Below, piece by piece: positions 8,071 to 16,895 of a DNA stretch of 64,000 bases (position 1 is the stretch's first letter; each line of letters starts with the position of its first letter). The position numbers and the translations under genes are program-made. Where the stretch lies: the NCBI GenBank assembly GCA_947259925.1, contig CAMYOG010000024.1, positions 1 through 64,000 on the forward strand. The letters are read 5' to 3'. This DNA comes from Thermoanaerobaculia bacterium (lineage in GTDB: Bacteria; Acidobacteriota; Thermoanaerobaculia; Multivoradales; JAHEKO01). Under the pieces are notes generated by a model. That model saw only the letters and a program-made list of their open reading frames with translations. It made no database searches and had not been told where the DNA came from.

Positions 8071-9873
8071 TTAGAGGTCGAATCGGCTCCGCCAGACCTC
8101 CAGAGCCAGGCAGTTCCAGAGCACCACGTCGCCGGTCGGACCCGGGGATCGACTCAGGGCGGCGTCGACCCATTCGCTCCGGACGTACCGGGGCCAGAGT
8201 GCCGCCGGGCGGCGCAGCCACCTCGCCCAGCGGTCACCCGCCGGTCCGCGCAAGGCCCGCTCGAAGAGCGGGGTCAATCGGGTCGGGCCGGTTCGGTTGC
8301 GGACGCTCTCGGGCAGCCTACCGACCATCGCTCGGCGGGCGACGTCCTTTAGACGCCCTCCCCGGTAGAGCTCGTAGGCGGGCAGGGAGAGCACGAACTC
8401 GACCAGTCTCCGGTCGCGGTAGGGATGGCGTAGATCGACGCCGTGCCGGCAGGCGTGGGGGATCTCGAGCGAGACGCCGCGCGCCTGGCGGGAGCCGGCG
8501 ACCGCTCGTGCGCGGGCCAACGCCGGAGCGGCCGAGGGCGCGCTCTCGGGCTCCAGCAGTCGACGCGCCCAGGGGGTCAACCACGGACATCTCTCCGGCG
8601 TAGGCTGGAAGGCGCGGCGCAGCTGTCCGAAGCCGGCGCGACTCAGACCGGTGCGGAGACCGAATCTCCGAATCTCGGCCAGGAGCTCGCCGAGAGCGGC
8701 CAGCGGCGCTCCCGCTCGACTCAGATCGACGAACCAGCGCTGGAAGCCGGCGTAGAAGGTGTCGGCGGAGCCGCCGCTCAGCAGCACCACCGAGCCCGAG
8801 CCCGACGCCTCGGCGTAGGCGCGGGCCTTGAGCCGCCGGTACGGGTTCTCCTCGGGACCGTTCGGATCGAGACAGAGCTCCTCGCCGTCCGGCAGCGGTC
8901 CGAGACCGTCGGCGACGAACTCGTGCCCCTCGAGACCACACTTCTCGACCACAGGACGGATGAAGGCCCGCTCGTCGCACTGATCGAGCGAGTCGAACAC
9001 CCAGGAGATCGCGCGTACCGGACCTCTCGTGGACGGCTCCCCTGCCGACTCCGCCGCGAGCGCGGCGATCGAGGTGGAGTCGAGGCCGCCGCTCATGAGC
9101 ACCGCGGCCGGCGCTGCCGAGCGGAGCCGAGAGCGCACCGAGCGCGCCAGCAGCTCTCGATACCGCTCGGAGACCTCATCCCGGTTACGCGCGCTCCTGG
9201 ACTCGGGCGACGGTGGCGACCAGAACTCCGTGGCGATCAACGGACCGTCGGCGATCGCCGTGACCGTCGCCGGACGGACCTCGCTCACGCCGGCGAAGAA
9301 CGACGATCCGTCTCCTGGAACACGAGCCGCGAAGTAGTGCGCCAGCCGGGTCTCGTCGAGCTCGGTCGAGAGCCCGGGATGCGCCAGGAGCGCCGCCTCC
9401 TCGGAGGCGATCGCGAGCTCCGGCCCGATCTCCGCGTAGAAGAGCGTGCGGTCGCCGAGGGCGTCTCGCGCCATCAGCCCTCGTCGTGCCGCCAGGTCGA
9501 AGAGGATGAACGCGAACGGGCCGATCAGCCGCTCGCAGAGCGAATCCCCCCAGCGTGAGTGGGCGGCCAGGACCAGCTCGGCGTCGGTCGGCTCACCGTC
9601 GGAGGCGGACAGGGCGAGTGTCCGGAGCAGCTCCCGGCGGTTGTCGAGGCGACCATCGAAGGCCAGCACGTATTCGCCCCGCCGCAACGGCTGTCGCTCG
9701 CCTCTCTCCTCAGGCGTCACCCAGTGGTGCTGATGGACGATGCCGAGCGGCCCATCGAAGAACATGTCGTGGCCGTCCGGTCCACGGTGCTCGAGGCGGG
9801 CGCCGAGAGCGCTGAGGGTCGGCTCCGATACCGGACCGCGGTCGCGTCGAAAGATGGCGGCGAGAGCACTCAT
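8071..9873 (-). CDS. Lasso cyclase-like asparagine synthetase family protein (McjC-like)
   Basis: This 600-aa protein has an N-terminal class II glutamine-amidotransferase-like domain (about 1-200, EHRGPDG at 28-34) and a C-terminal asparagine-synthetase ATP-pyrophosphatase domain with the loop SGGLDS at 261-266. Residue 2 is Ser, not the catalytic Cys of true glutamine amidotransferases. This fits lasso cyclases (McjC/LarB-type), which activate an Asp or Glu side chain with ATP and close the ring on the core N-terminal Gly without needing ammonia. The start was set at MSALAAIF because the open frame extends about 290 codons further upstream over the divergent kinase gene without homology. 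Its stop is 166 nt upstream of the precursor gene. A plain asparagine synthetase is the alternative, but the Ser2 and the neighbours argue against it. Confidence 0.83.
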   Translation of the reverse strand: MSALAAIFRRDRGPVSEPTLSALGARLEHRGPDGHDMFFDGPLGIVHQHHWVTPEERGERQPLRRGEYVLAFDGRLDNRRELLRTLALSASDGEPTDAELVLAAHSRWGDSLCERLIGPFAFILFDLAARRGLMARDALGDRTLFYAEIGPELAIASEEAALLAHPGLSTELDETRLAHYFAARVPGDGSSFFAGVSEVRPATVTAIADGPLIATEFWSPPSPESRSARNRDEVSERYRELLARSVRSRLRSAAPAAVLMSGGLDSTSIAALAAESAGEPSTRGPVRAISWVFDSLDQCDERAFIRPVVEKCGLEGHEFVADGLGPLPDGEELCLDPNGPEENPYRRLKARAYAEASGSGSVVLLSGGSADTFYAGFQRWFVDLSRAGAPLAALGELLAEIRRFGLRTGLSRAGFGQLRRAFQPTPERCPWLTPWARRLLEPESAPSAAPALARARAVAGSRQARGVSLEIPHACRHGVDLRHPYRDRRLVEFVLSLPAYELYRGGRLKDVARRAMVGRLPESVRNRTGPTRLTPLFERALRGPAGDRWARWLRRPAALWPRYVRSEWVDAALSRSPGPTGDVVLWNCLALEVWRSRFDL

Positions 9874-9939
9874 CCGGCTCGGGTGGGCGGCCTTGGCCGC
9901 GCACGCTCGGACTCTATCGTCCTCGCGTAGACTGCCGGC

Positions 9940-10920
9940 GTGGACGAGGACGATCCGACCGTCTACGTAGCCTTCCCGCCGCTCGAGAGCGTCATCGGCC
10001 TGAGCCAGGCGCCACCCCCGGTGAGCGACCTTATCCACCGGCGTTGGCTGGCCGAGCCGGCACCTCCGGACGCCGGCTGTTCGTTCCTCCTGCACTGGCG
10101 TATCGACCGCGACGGCGGCGCGAGCCTCGATGACGCTCGGGACGTTCGCTGGCTGCCGGACGGCGAGCTCGGTTGGCTGCGGAACCGGAGCGGCCGGATA
10201 GCGGTTCGGCCGGACGCCGACGAATCGACGGTCGACCTCTATGCCAGTGCGCGGAGCGGCTCGGACTCCTTCGAGGCGCTGGTGGAGGCCGCGCTCGCGC
10301 ACGCTTTGACCGCCCGCGGCGAGTGCTTTCTTCACGCTGCTGCCTTCGAGACCGCTGGCCGTCGACCGCTGGTGATCGGCGCCAGCGGCACCGGCAAGTC
10401 GACCCTGGCGTCGGCGGTTCTGGCCGCCGGCGGCCGGGTGATCTCGGACGACAGCCTGTTGCTCGGGGTCCACGAAGGGCGCCCGGTGCTGCGGGCCGCT
10501 CGGAGGAACGTCTGGCTGCGGCCGGGCTCGGAGGCGCTCCTTCCCGGGCTCCGCCAACGCGGGCTGTCGATGGAGAGCGCTGCCGACGGGAGGATCCGGC
10601 TCGATCGTGACGGCTCGCCGGAGGCGTTCGAGGGGATCAGCTACCCCGATTGCCTGGTGGTCCTGGAGTCCTCCGGACGGAGCGAGGTCGAGCACCGGCA
10701 GCGCCCTCTGAGCCAGGCCGAGGCGCTCGCAGCACTTCTCCACGGCACTTCCGCCCTCTACGTCACCGACGAGCGCTTCGTGCGGCGTCAGCGCGCCCTT
10801 CTCCGCCTGATGACCCAGTTCGCCGAAGCGTTGCCGGCGGTCGGACTCCGGGTCGGATCGTCCCTCCTCGAGTCGCCCGAGGAGTCTCTCGCAGCGGTCG
10901 CGGCGGCGCTGCCAGTATGA
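9940..10920 (+). CDS. HprK-like serine kinase, lasso peptide tailoring kinase candidate
   Basis: The 326-aa protein (GTG start) carries a Walker A motif GASGTGKST at residues 147-155 after a conserved LHAAAF segment, and a following ISDDSLLL Walker-B-like segment. This is the HPr-kinase C-terminal fold as found in RiPP clusters. In characterised lasso pathways such as paeninodin, an HprK-like kinase phosphorylates a residue of the peptide. Here the core offers Thr and Ser acceptors but ends in Pro, so the acceptor would differ from the C-terminal Ser of paeninodin. The gene is divergent from the cyclase across 66 nt and overlaps the B2 gene by ATGA. Family assignment is strong; substrate is inferred. 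Confidence 0.8.
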   Translation: MDEDDPTVYVAFPPLESVIGLSQAPPPVSDLIHRRWLAEPAPPDAGCSFLLHWRIDRDGGASLDDARDVRWLPDGELGWLRNRSGRIAVRPDADESTVDLYASARSGSDSFEALVEAALAHALTARGECFLHAAAFETAGRRPLVIGASGTGKSTLASAVLAAGGRVISDDSLLLGVHEGRPVLRAARRNVWLRPGSEALLPGLRQRGLSMESAADGRIRLDRDGSPEAFEGISYPDCLVVLESSGRSEVEHRQRPLSQAEALAALLHGTSALYVTDERFVRRQRALLRLMTQFAEALPAVGLRVGSSLLESPEESLAAVAAALPV

Positions 10921-11375
10921 TGACCGGGATGATTCGCCGGCGGGGTATCGGCCTACTCTGGCATCGACTGCACTTGCTGGTCGCTGCCTGGCGCCTGCAC
11001 GCCCGGGCGGAGCGACTGGCCGCCGGAGCCTCGTGGGAAGAGACGCGGAGCCGACTCCTGAGCACGCGGTTTCTGCCCACCGGCTCCTCGCCGACCGACG
11101 CGGCGTGGGCGGCGACCTGGGCGGTACGGGTCGGCCGCCGGCTCCTGGGCCGTCGTGATACCTGCCTGCTGCGGGCTCTGGTCGCCGGCACGCTGGTGGC
11201 GGACCGACCGGACGTCACGGTGCGGGTCGGCGTGCACCGGCCGTGGTCCACCGGCGATCTTCTGGACGCCCACGCCTGGTTGACGGTCGCCGGCCGAGCG
11301 GTGGGGGTCGACCGGGATCGCGATCGGGTGGTCTTCGAAGAGGTGGCGGCCCTCCGACTCGAGCGCGTGGGATGA
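10917..11375 (+). CDS. Lasso peptide leader peptidase, B2/McjB-like (Transglut_core3)
   Basis: This 152-aa protein shows the transglutaminase-like cysteine protease layout of standalone B2 proteins: RRDTCLLRAL with Cys83, DAHAWL with His119, and a following Asp (about 132) as the likely third member of the triad. B2 proteases cut the leader from lasso precursors after the B1/RRE protein delivers them. The length suits the split B1/B2 arrangement rather than the fused McjB. The ATG overlaps the kinase stop, and the TGA overlaps the next ATG, so the three genes are translationally coupled. Confidence 0.85.
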   Translation: MMTGMIRRRGIGLLWHRLHLLVAAWRLHARAERLAAGASWEETRSRLLSTRFLPTGSSPTDAAWAATWAVRVGRRLLGRRDTCLLRALVAGTLVADRPDVTVRVGVHRPWSTGDLLDAHAWLTVAGRAVGVDRDRDRVVFEEVAALRLERVG

Positions 11376-11665
11376 GGCCGATCGAGGAGTTGGCGGATCT
11401 GCTCTGCTCGGATCGCTACAGCCATCAGACCCTCGCCGACGGCAGCGGCGTGGTTCTCGACATGTCGGGCCTGCGGGTACTGAGCCTCAACCGTACCGGC
11501 ATGCTGGTGCTCGACTCGATGGCTTCCGGGATCACCCAGATCGACCAGTTGACCAAGCGACTGACCGAGAGCTACGACGTCGACGGTGAGACCGCGACGC
11601 GCGATGTCGAAGAGCTGCTCCAGGAGCTCGATCGACTCCTGACCACCCCGAGCCGACCTCGATGA
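11372..11665 (+). CDS. PqqD-like RiPP recognition element (lasso B1)
   Basis: The 97-aa protein has the PqqD/RRE pattern: a beta-strand region ending in GVVLDMSGLRVLSLN, then the helix TGMLVLDSM and a C-terminal helical part rich in Glu and Leu (EELLQELDRLL). Such proteins bind the conserved Tyr/Pro/hydrophobic/Gly motif of the leader and present the precursor to B2 and the cyclase. A matching leader is encoded at 7725-7904. The gene overlaps both neighbours by four bases. Confidence 0.85.
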   Translation: MRPIEELADLLCSDRYSHQTLADGSGVVLDMSGLRVLSLNRTGMLVLDSMASGITQIDQLTKRLTESYDVDGETATRDVEELLQELDRLLTTPSRPR

Positions 11666-13290
11666 GACCGGTCCTGATTGCACTCTGCGTCGCCGGCGTC
11701 CTCGCCTCGTGGCTCGACTACCGGCACCAGGCGGCGGGTCGGGGCCGGGCGCTCGCCCGGGTCGCCGAGCACGGCCTGGACGATCGGCTTCCCGATCTCC
11801 GCACCGAGGTCAAGAGACGCTACGACCCGGTGCTCGCCGAGCTCCGCGTCGGGCTGGCGCTGCTCGACAGCGAGCTCGATCGCAGTTGGCTCACCGAGCT
11901 CCCCGAGCAACAGGCTCGCGCCGAGCTGGAGCGCGGACCGTCGCGCCTGGCGGACGCGGCGGCGATCGCCGAGACCGCCTGGCCTCGACGAGCCTCCTCG
12001 TGGGAAGCGGCAATGCTCCTGGGCGGCGCCACCTATCTACAGCTATACCGCGGCCGGGACCCCCGACTGATCGCGGAATCGGAGCTTTGGGAGGAGCCGC
12101 TGCTCGCGGCGCATCGCCTGGCACCCTCGCAGCACGGACCGATTCGCTTCCTGGCGGCGGCCTATCTTGGCAACTGGTCGTCGCTGCCGCGCGATCAGCG
12201 CCTCGCGACCACCGAGCTGCTGGAGCGCGCCTTCCGTGACGCCGGCACCTTCGAGCTTCTGATCCGGGATTGGCTCCGAGTGGCCCCATCGCGAGCACAA
12301 GCGCTGGCGCTGGTACCCGACCGCCCATGGGCCTGGCAGATCCTGCAGCAGATCTTCGCCACGAGTGGCGACTGGGAGCTGGTCATCCGCGCCCGCCAGA
12401 CCTGGTACGGAACACTGGCGGCCGATTTGGATCGTTCTTTCGACCGGGTCCGGATTCAATTGAGTGGCGGCGACCGGGTGCGGGCCCGCCAGCGACTGCT
12501 CTACCTTCTGCCCCGCATTCCGATGACGCTCGACTTCGTACCGCGCCTGGTGCTCCTGCTGGAGCTTCTCCCCGCGGGTCCCGTGGGTGCCAACGCCGCG
12601 CAGACCTTCGGCGACTGGCTCGCCTGGTCCTTCGAGCTCTGTGGGATCGGCGAGTGCCCGATCGACGGCCCGATCATGAACCGGTTGGCCCGGCTCGCCG
12701 CCGACCCGCCCGCCTATCAACGCGCTGCTGCCTTCCTGCTCGACGGGGACCTGGCGCGGGCCGATTTGTTGGAGCGCCGGTTCGGTGAGAGCCGTGACGA
12801 AGGGTGGTCGATGTACCGCCTCTTCAAGGCGCGCCAGCTCACGAGCGACGGCCGGACGTCGCTGGCGAGCTCGAGCCTCGAGCTGGTGCCGTCGGCCTGG
12901 CGGACACGACCGCAGTACTGGACGACGTTGAGGAGCATCGCCGCCGCCGAGAATGACAACGAGGGGAGCGCCACCGCCGAGCGATCGCTCGAGCGCCTCC
13001 GGCGAACCCGTTGGGAGGCGAGAGCCTGGCAGCGGGTCGAGAACGACTTCCACCTCGATCTGCTGCCCCGCATCGAGGGGAGCGGCCTGTCGGTCGCGCT
13101 CGAGAACCGCTCGAGCACCGGTGCGGTCCTCGAAGTCTATTGGAACGGCCGACTCGTCGGCATGGAGCGGGTCTCGCGATCCCGAGAGACGCTCGCGCTC
13201 GAGCAACCGGTGTCGACAGAGCTGCACCGCCTGACGATCCGGCTGCACGCCGGCTCCGGGGTCCGACCGACCGACGTCGAGCTACTCTGA
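11662..13290 (+). CDS. Membrane-anchored helical-repeat protein of unknown function
   Basis: The 542-aa product begins with a short hydrophobic segment (about residues 3-16) without a clear cleavage site, so it is probably membrane-anchored. The rest is Leu/Ala/Arg-rich and alpha-helical, resembling degenerate TPR repeats (about 90-470), with a short beta-rich tail. I do not recognise a specific family. Translational coupling (ATGA) to the PqqD gene suggests it belongs to the RiPP operon or bridges it to the exopolysaccharide locus. Its stop overlaps the convergent O-antigen-ligase gene by 9 bp. Confidence 0.7.
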   Translation: MRPVLIALCVAGVLASWLDYRHQAAGRGRALARVAEHGLDDRLPDLRTEVKRRYDPVLAELRVGLALLDSELDRSWLTELPEQQARAELERGPSRLADAAAIAETAWPRRASSWEAAMLLGGATYLQLYRGRDPRLIAESELWEEPLLAAHRLAPSQHGPIRFLAAAYLGNWSSLPRDQRLATTELLERAFRDAGTFELLIRDWLRVAPSRAQALALVPDRPWAWQILQQIFATSGDWELVIRARQTWYGTLAADLDRSFDRVRIQLSGGDRVRARQRLLYLLPRIPMTLDFVPRLVLLLELLPAGPVGANAAQTFGDWLAWSFELCGIGECPIDGPIMNRLARLAADPPAYQRAAAFLLDGDLARADLLERRFGESRDEGWSMYRLFKARQLTSDGRTSLASSSLELVPSAWRTRPQYWTTLRSIAAAENDNEGSATAERSLERLRRTRWEARAWQRVENDFHLDLLPRIEGSGLSVALENRSSTGAVLEVYWNGRLVGMERVSRSRETLALEQPVSTELHRLTIRLHAGSGVRPTDVELL

Positions 13291-14658
13291 CGCCGGCCCG
13301 TCGCCGGCAGCGGCGACGCCGACCACAAGGGCGAGGGTGAACGAGTTGGCCGGCAGGGTCAGGCCGAAATCGAGCAGCTCGTGAAACCCGACCGCTACGA
13401 GAGCTCCGAGGCCGCCCAGCGCCGCCGCCGCGGCCTCGTGGCTACGGCTGGTGAGTAGCGTCTCATGCAATCGCCTGAATAGGAAGACGACGCCGAGGAT
13501 CGCCGCCGCCAGCGCCAGGACCCCACCGGTCGTCAGTAGCTCCAGCCAATCGTTGTGGGCGTGCTCCCAGCTGACCACCGCCATCTCCTCGGTCTCGACC
13601 AACGGGAAGGTGCTCTCGAAGCTCCCGAGCCCGGTGCCGGCGATCGGAAACTGCCGCCAGAGCTCGGAGGTGGCGCGCCAGACCTCGAGCCGGATGCTCG
13701 CGGTGACGCTGTAGACCGAGGTCCCCAACAACCGACCCAGCCCGCGCTCGAGGCCGGTCCATGCGACCAGGGCGACCCCCGCCCCGACCGCCACCAGACC
13801 GACCGGTAACAGGCGCCAGCGACGGTGATAGGCGGCCAGGATGATCCCCTGCGCCAGGGTGGCCAGCGCTGCCGCGAGCAGCGCGGCGCGGGAGCGGGTG
13901 AGTGCCAGCCCAGCGAAGAGCAGGAGCCAGAGCAGAACCGGACCGATCGAGAGCGCCAGGCGCCACTCCAGACCGCGCTCGCTCCGCCGCATCCTGCGGA
14001 TCGTCCACCAGCCGAGGGCGAACACCACAGCCAACGTGATCTCGAGGTAGGGAGCCAGGTGCGCCGGGTTGACGAACGTGCCCCGCATCCGAGACGCGGC
14101 CCGACCCACCTCGACGCCCCAGACCGAGTTCGATCCCGCCGCCAGGTGCCGGAACCCGTACAGGAGTTGAAAGAGGGCCGCCAGCAGGAGGGCGCCCGCG
14201 AGCCAACGCCGGTCTCGCCGCGCACCACCCACGGTGGCCGCCGCCGCCAGCGTCGCGGCCACGGCAACGAACGTCAGCGCGGCGGAGAGCGATTGGGCCG
14301 GCGCCATGGAGAGCGCCACGGAGCCCACGTCTCCACCGGTTGCCAGGCCGGTCGCCTCCGAGGCCAGCTGCAGGCGCGTCGGCGACAACCAGCCGACCAG
14401 CCGGGCTGGGAGCGGCAGCGCCTGGACGACACCGATCGCGGCAATGATCAGCAAGCTCGCGACCGGAGTCGCCACGGTCCGGTAGCGCCCGGCACCCCGA
14501 TCACTCCACAACGCCAGGCCCAGAGCCAAGAACCCGACGAGACGGAGGAGCAGGAGCGCATGGGGGGTGACGCTGGCATAGGGCAAGGGCGCCCACAGCA
14601 AGAGTAGCGCCAGCGCCACGGTTGCCGCGCTTGGCATTTGGCGAAAGAGCGATATCAT
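13282..14658 (-). CDS. O-antigen ligase / Wzy-type polymerase family membrane protein
   Basis: The 458-aa polytopic protein has about ten to twelve hydrophobic segments and, near residue 366, the motif WEHAHNDWLEL, which is typical of the Wzy_C domain of O-antigen ligases and polymerases. An Arg-rich LTRSRAALL segment lies before it, as in this family. It would join or extend lipid-linked glycans on the periplasmic face. The start was placed at MISLFRQ, right before the first membrane segment, because upstream codons run across the divergent beta-barrel gene. Only 36 bp separate the two divergent starts, so the promoters must overlap coding sequence. Confidence 0.83.
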   Translation of the reverse strand: MISLFRQMPSAATVALALLLLWAPLPYASVTPHALLLLRLVGFLALGLALWSDRGAGRYRTVATPVASLLIIAAIGVVQALPLPARLVGWLSPTRLQLASEATGLATGGDVGSVALSMAPAQSLSAALTFVAVAATLAAAATVGGARRDRRWLAGALLLAALFQLLYGFRHLAAGSNSVWGVEVGRAASRMRGTFVNPAHLAPYLEITLAVVFALGWWTIRRMRRSERGLEWRLALSIGPVLLWLLLFAGLALTRSRAALLAAALATLAQGIILAAYHRRWRLLPVGLVAVGAGVALVAWTGLERGLGRLLGTSVYSVTASIRLEVWRATSELWRQFPIAGTGLGSFESTFPLVETEEMAVVSWEHAHNDWLELLTTGGVLALAAAILGVVFLFRRLHETLLTSRSHEAAAAALGGLGALVAVGFHELLDFGLTLPANSFTLALVVGVAAAGDGPASE

Positions 14659-14694
14659 GGCGACCTGCCAGAGGTCCTTGGCAGAGATTATCCC

Positions 14695-15981
14695 ATGGAC
14701 ATGCATAGTTGTGGGGCAGCACGCTTGCTGATCGCGGGCCTTCTGTGTGCTGCGCCGGCGACCGCCCAGTTTCCGCAGTACACGGCGCCGGGCAGCCTCG
14801 CGATCCCCCAGACGCCGACGCAGGAGCGGGTCGAGACCGGCGCCGAGGAAGCACGTTGGAACTTCGGCGCGCTGCGAGTCGATCCCCGATTCTGGCTGCA
14901 CAACATGGGCTACAACGACAACGTCTTCGGCGCCCCGGACGGGATGCCGAAGGTGTCCGACGTCTCGGCGAGTGTCGGCGCCGGTCTGGTCGCCTTCTCC
15001 CGGTTCGGATCGGACGTGATGATCTCGGCCTACATTCTGCCCGAGTACAACTGGTGGGCTGACCAGGACCAGCTGCGCGAGGAGAACTTCAACTTCGGCG
15101 CCGCTCTGTTCGGCTTCTACAACCGTCTTACGCTAGTGCTCGAGGCCCGTCGGGACGAGCGTCAGAGGTTCCTGAGCAGCGAGAGCCTGGTCCCCTACGA
15201 CATTCGGGAGACCCGCGCCGGGATCCAGGCGGCGACCGAGCTCGCGGGCCGCTTCGAGCTCTTCGGCTCGCTGGAAGCGCGGGAGTACGAGCACAGTGGT
15301 GCCGCCGCCGAGCAGACCGGAGTCGATCTCGTGACGCTCGATCGCGAGGAGTCGATCGCGCGCCTCGGGGTGGCGTATCGCTTTCCGTCGGAGCTGCGCA
15401 TCGGGATCGGCGCCGAGTACTCGGAGGCCGACTTCCCGGTCGATCCGGCTGGTCGCTCGAACACCACGTTCGGCCCGCTGCTCGAGATCGACTACGACAC
15501 CGGCAGAGTCGACCTCACCGCTACGGCGGTCCTACGCAAGGTCGATTTCGACGCCGCCCGCTCCGACTCGCGCTCCGAGCTCACCGGCTCGATCCACGCC
15601 GGCTGGCAGCCCGGCCACCGTCTGCGCTTCGACGCCTACGGTGGTCGGACGATCGTCTACTCGGTTGTGCGCGCGGACCGCTTTTTCTCGGAAGAGCGGG
15701 TCGGGCTGGCGGTAGGAACCCCCTGGGGGCGCCGGCTACACGTGCGGGGCTTCGGCGAGACCGGGACCGACGACTACGATCGAGTCAACGAGCTGGCGGC
15801 TCCGCGCGAGGACGACGTCACGTCGTTCGGAGGCGAGGTCGACTTCGAGATCAACCGTCGCCTGCAGTTTTCGGTGGTCGTCGTGCAGACCGACTTCGAC
15901 TCCAACGCCCCCGGCTTCGACCGATCCGTGACGGTCTTTCGGGCCGGCCTCGAGGTCGGAGGCGACTCCAGCCCCTGGTAG
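14695..15981 (+). CDS. Outer-membrane beta-barrel protein of the exopolysaccharide locus
   Basis: The 428-aa product has a signal peptide (LLIAGLLCAAPATAQ) and then alternating hydrophobic/polar strands with repeated aromatic-rich turns, such as NFGAALFGFYNRLTLVLEAR. This is the pattern of an outer-membrane barrel seen beside Wza-type exporters in exosortase/EPS-type loci. It may help move polymer through the outer membrane or act as an EPS-associated porin. Start chosen at MDMHSC just before the signal peptide; an upstream in-frame TTG at 14638 would add 19 residues over the divergent gene. The Wza-like gene begins 68 nt downstream. Confidence 0.75.
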   Translation: MDMHSCGAARLLIAGLLCAAPATAQFPQYTAPGSLAIPQTPTQERVETGAEEARWNFGALRVDPRFWLHNMGYNDNVFGAPDGMPKVSDVSASVGAGLVAFSRFGSDVMISAYILPEYNWWADQDQLREENFNFGAALFGFYNRLTLVLEARRDERQRFLSSESLVPYDIRETRAGIQAATELAGRFELFGSLEAREYEHSGAAAEQTGVDLVTLDREESIARLGVAYRFPSELRIGIGAEYSEADFPVDPAGRSNTTFGPLLEIDYDTGRVDLTATAVLRKVDFDAARSDSRSELTGSIHAGWQPGHRLRFDAYGGRTIVYSVVRADRFFSEERVGLAVGTPWGRRLHVRGFGETGTDDYDRVNELAAPREDDVTSFGGEVDFEINRRLQFSVVVVQTDFDSNAPGFDRSVTVFRAGLEVGGDSSPW

Positions 15982-16049
15982 CACAGGCCATGTTGTGGAA
16001 CTGGTCACAGAGAGACGCCGAAATTTCGGCTACTGTCGGCGGCGGAGCG

Positions 16050-16895
16050 ATGGCGCGGACTTCGACCGGCCCGATCGTACTGGGCCTACTCGTCCTATTG
16101 GCCGGTTCCCTAGGGGCTCAGGAACCGTCCACGTCCGCTGCCTATCCGATCGGGCCGAAAGACCTGCTGGAGATTCGAGTCTTTGAAGAGTCGACGCTCA
16201 ACGTGGAGCTCAAGGTCGCCGACGACGGCACGATCGATCTGCCTCTCGTTGGCCGCCTGCTGGTGCGCGGTCTCACCGAGGACCAGGCGGCAGCCCACAT
16301 CAAGGAGGAGCTGGAGCGCTCCTACCTGCAGAGGGCCTCGGTGACCGTGCGCATCGTGGAGTATCGCTCGCAGCCGATCTCGGTGATCGGTGCAGTCAAC
16401 TCGCCCGGCAATCTGGCGCTGTCCGGGCGGTGGACCCTGCTCGAGGCGCTCACCGCCGCCGGCGGCCTGGCAGACAATCACGGCAATCGCGTGCACGTTC
16501 TCCGCCGAGCCCAGAACGGGCTGTCGGATCAGATCACCATCGACCTCGACTCGGTCCTGGTGCGAGGCGACCGCCGGTACAACATCCCGATCTTCGCCGC
16601 CGACCTGATCAACGTGCCGGTGGCGGTGGAAGTGAGCGTCTTCTGCCTCGGCGAGGTGGCGCAGCCGGGCGCAGTGGTGTTCAAGAGCACCGACCACGTG
16701 ACCCTGCTGGCGGTGATCGCCAAGGCGGGCGGACTGACCGAGCGTGCCGCGCAGAAGATCCGCATTCGACGACAGGGCCCCGACGGCGAGGTGGCGGAGA
16801 TCCAGGTCAACTTCAAGCGCGTGCTGGCGGGCAAGGACCCGGACATCGAGATGCGCGACGGCGACGTGGTGGTGATCAAGGAGTCCTTCTTTTGA
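16050..16895 (+). CDS. Wza-like polysaccharide export protein (Poly_export plus SLBB)
   Basis: The 281-aa protein has a signal peptide (LLVLLAGSLGAQ), the polysaccharide-export domain starting YPIGPKDLLEIRVFEE (about residues 31-115), and two SLBB domains, the first around ISVIGAVNSPGNLAL and the second around VFCLGEVAQPGAVVF. It forms the periplasmic and outer-membrane channel for EPS together with the downstream Wzz/BY-kinase. I see no lipobox Cys, which differs from E. coli Wza. The ATG at 16050 is preceded by a purine-rich GGCGGAGC segment; an upstream in-frame ATG at 15990 gives no signal peptide. The stop overlaps the next TTG start. Confidence 0.9.
   Translation: MARTSTGPIVLGLLVLLAGSLGAQEPSTSAAYPIGPKDLLEIRVFEESTLNVELKVADDGTIDLPLVGRLLVRGLTEDQAAAHIKEELERSYLQRASVTVRIVEYRSQPISVIGAVNSPGNLALSGRWTLLEALTAAGGLADNHGNRVHVLRRAQNGLSDQITIDLDSVLVRGDRRYNIPIFAADLINVPVAVEVSVFCLGEVAQPGAVVFKSTDHVTLLAVIAKAGGLTERAAQKIRIRRQGPDGEVAEIQVNFKRVLAGKDPDIEMRDGDVVVIKESFF

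Noticed and set aside
9874-10743. Extra 290 codons upstream of the cyclase start in the same minus frame
   Set aside because: The stretch is antisense to the kinase gene and has no asparagine-synthetase similarity; the family start is clear at MSALAAIF.
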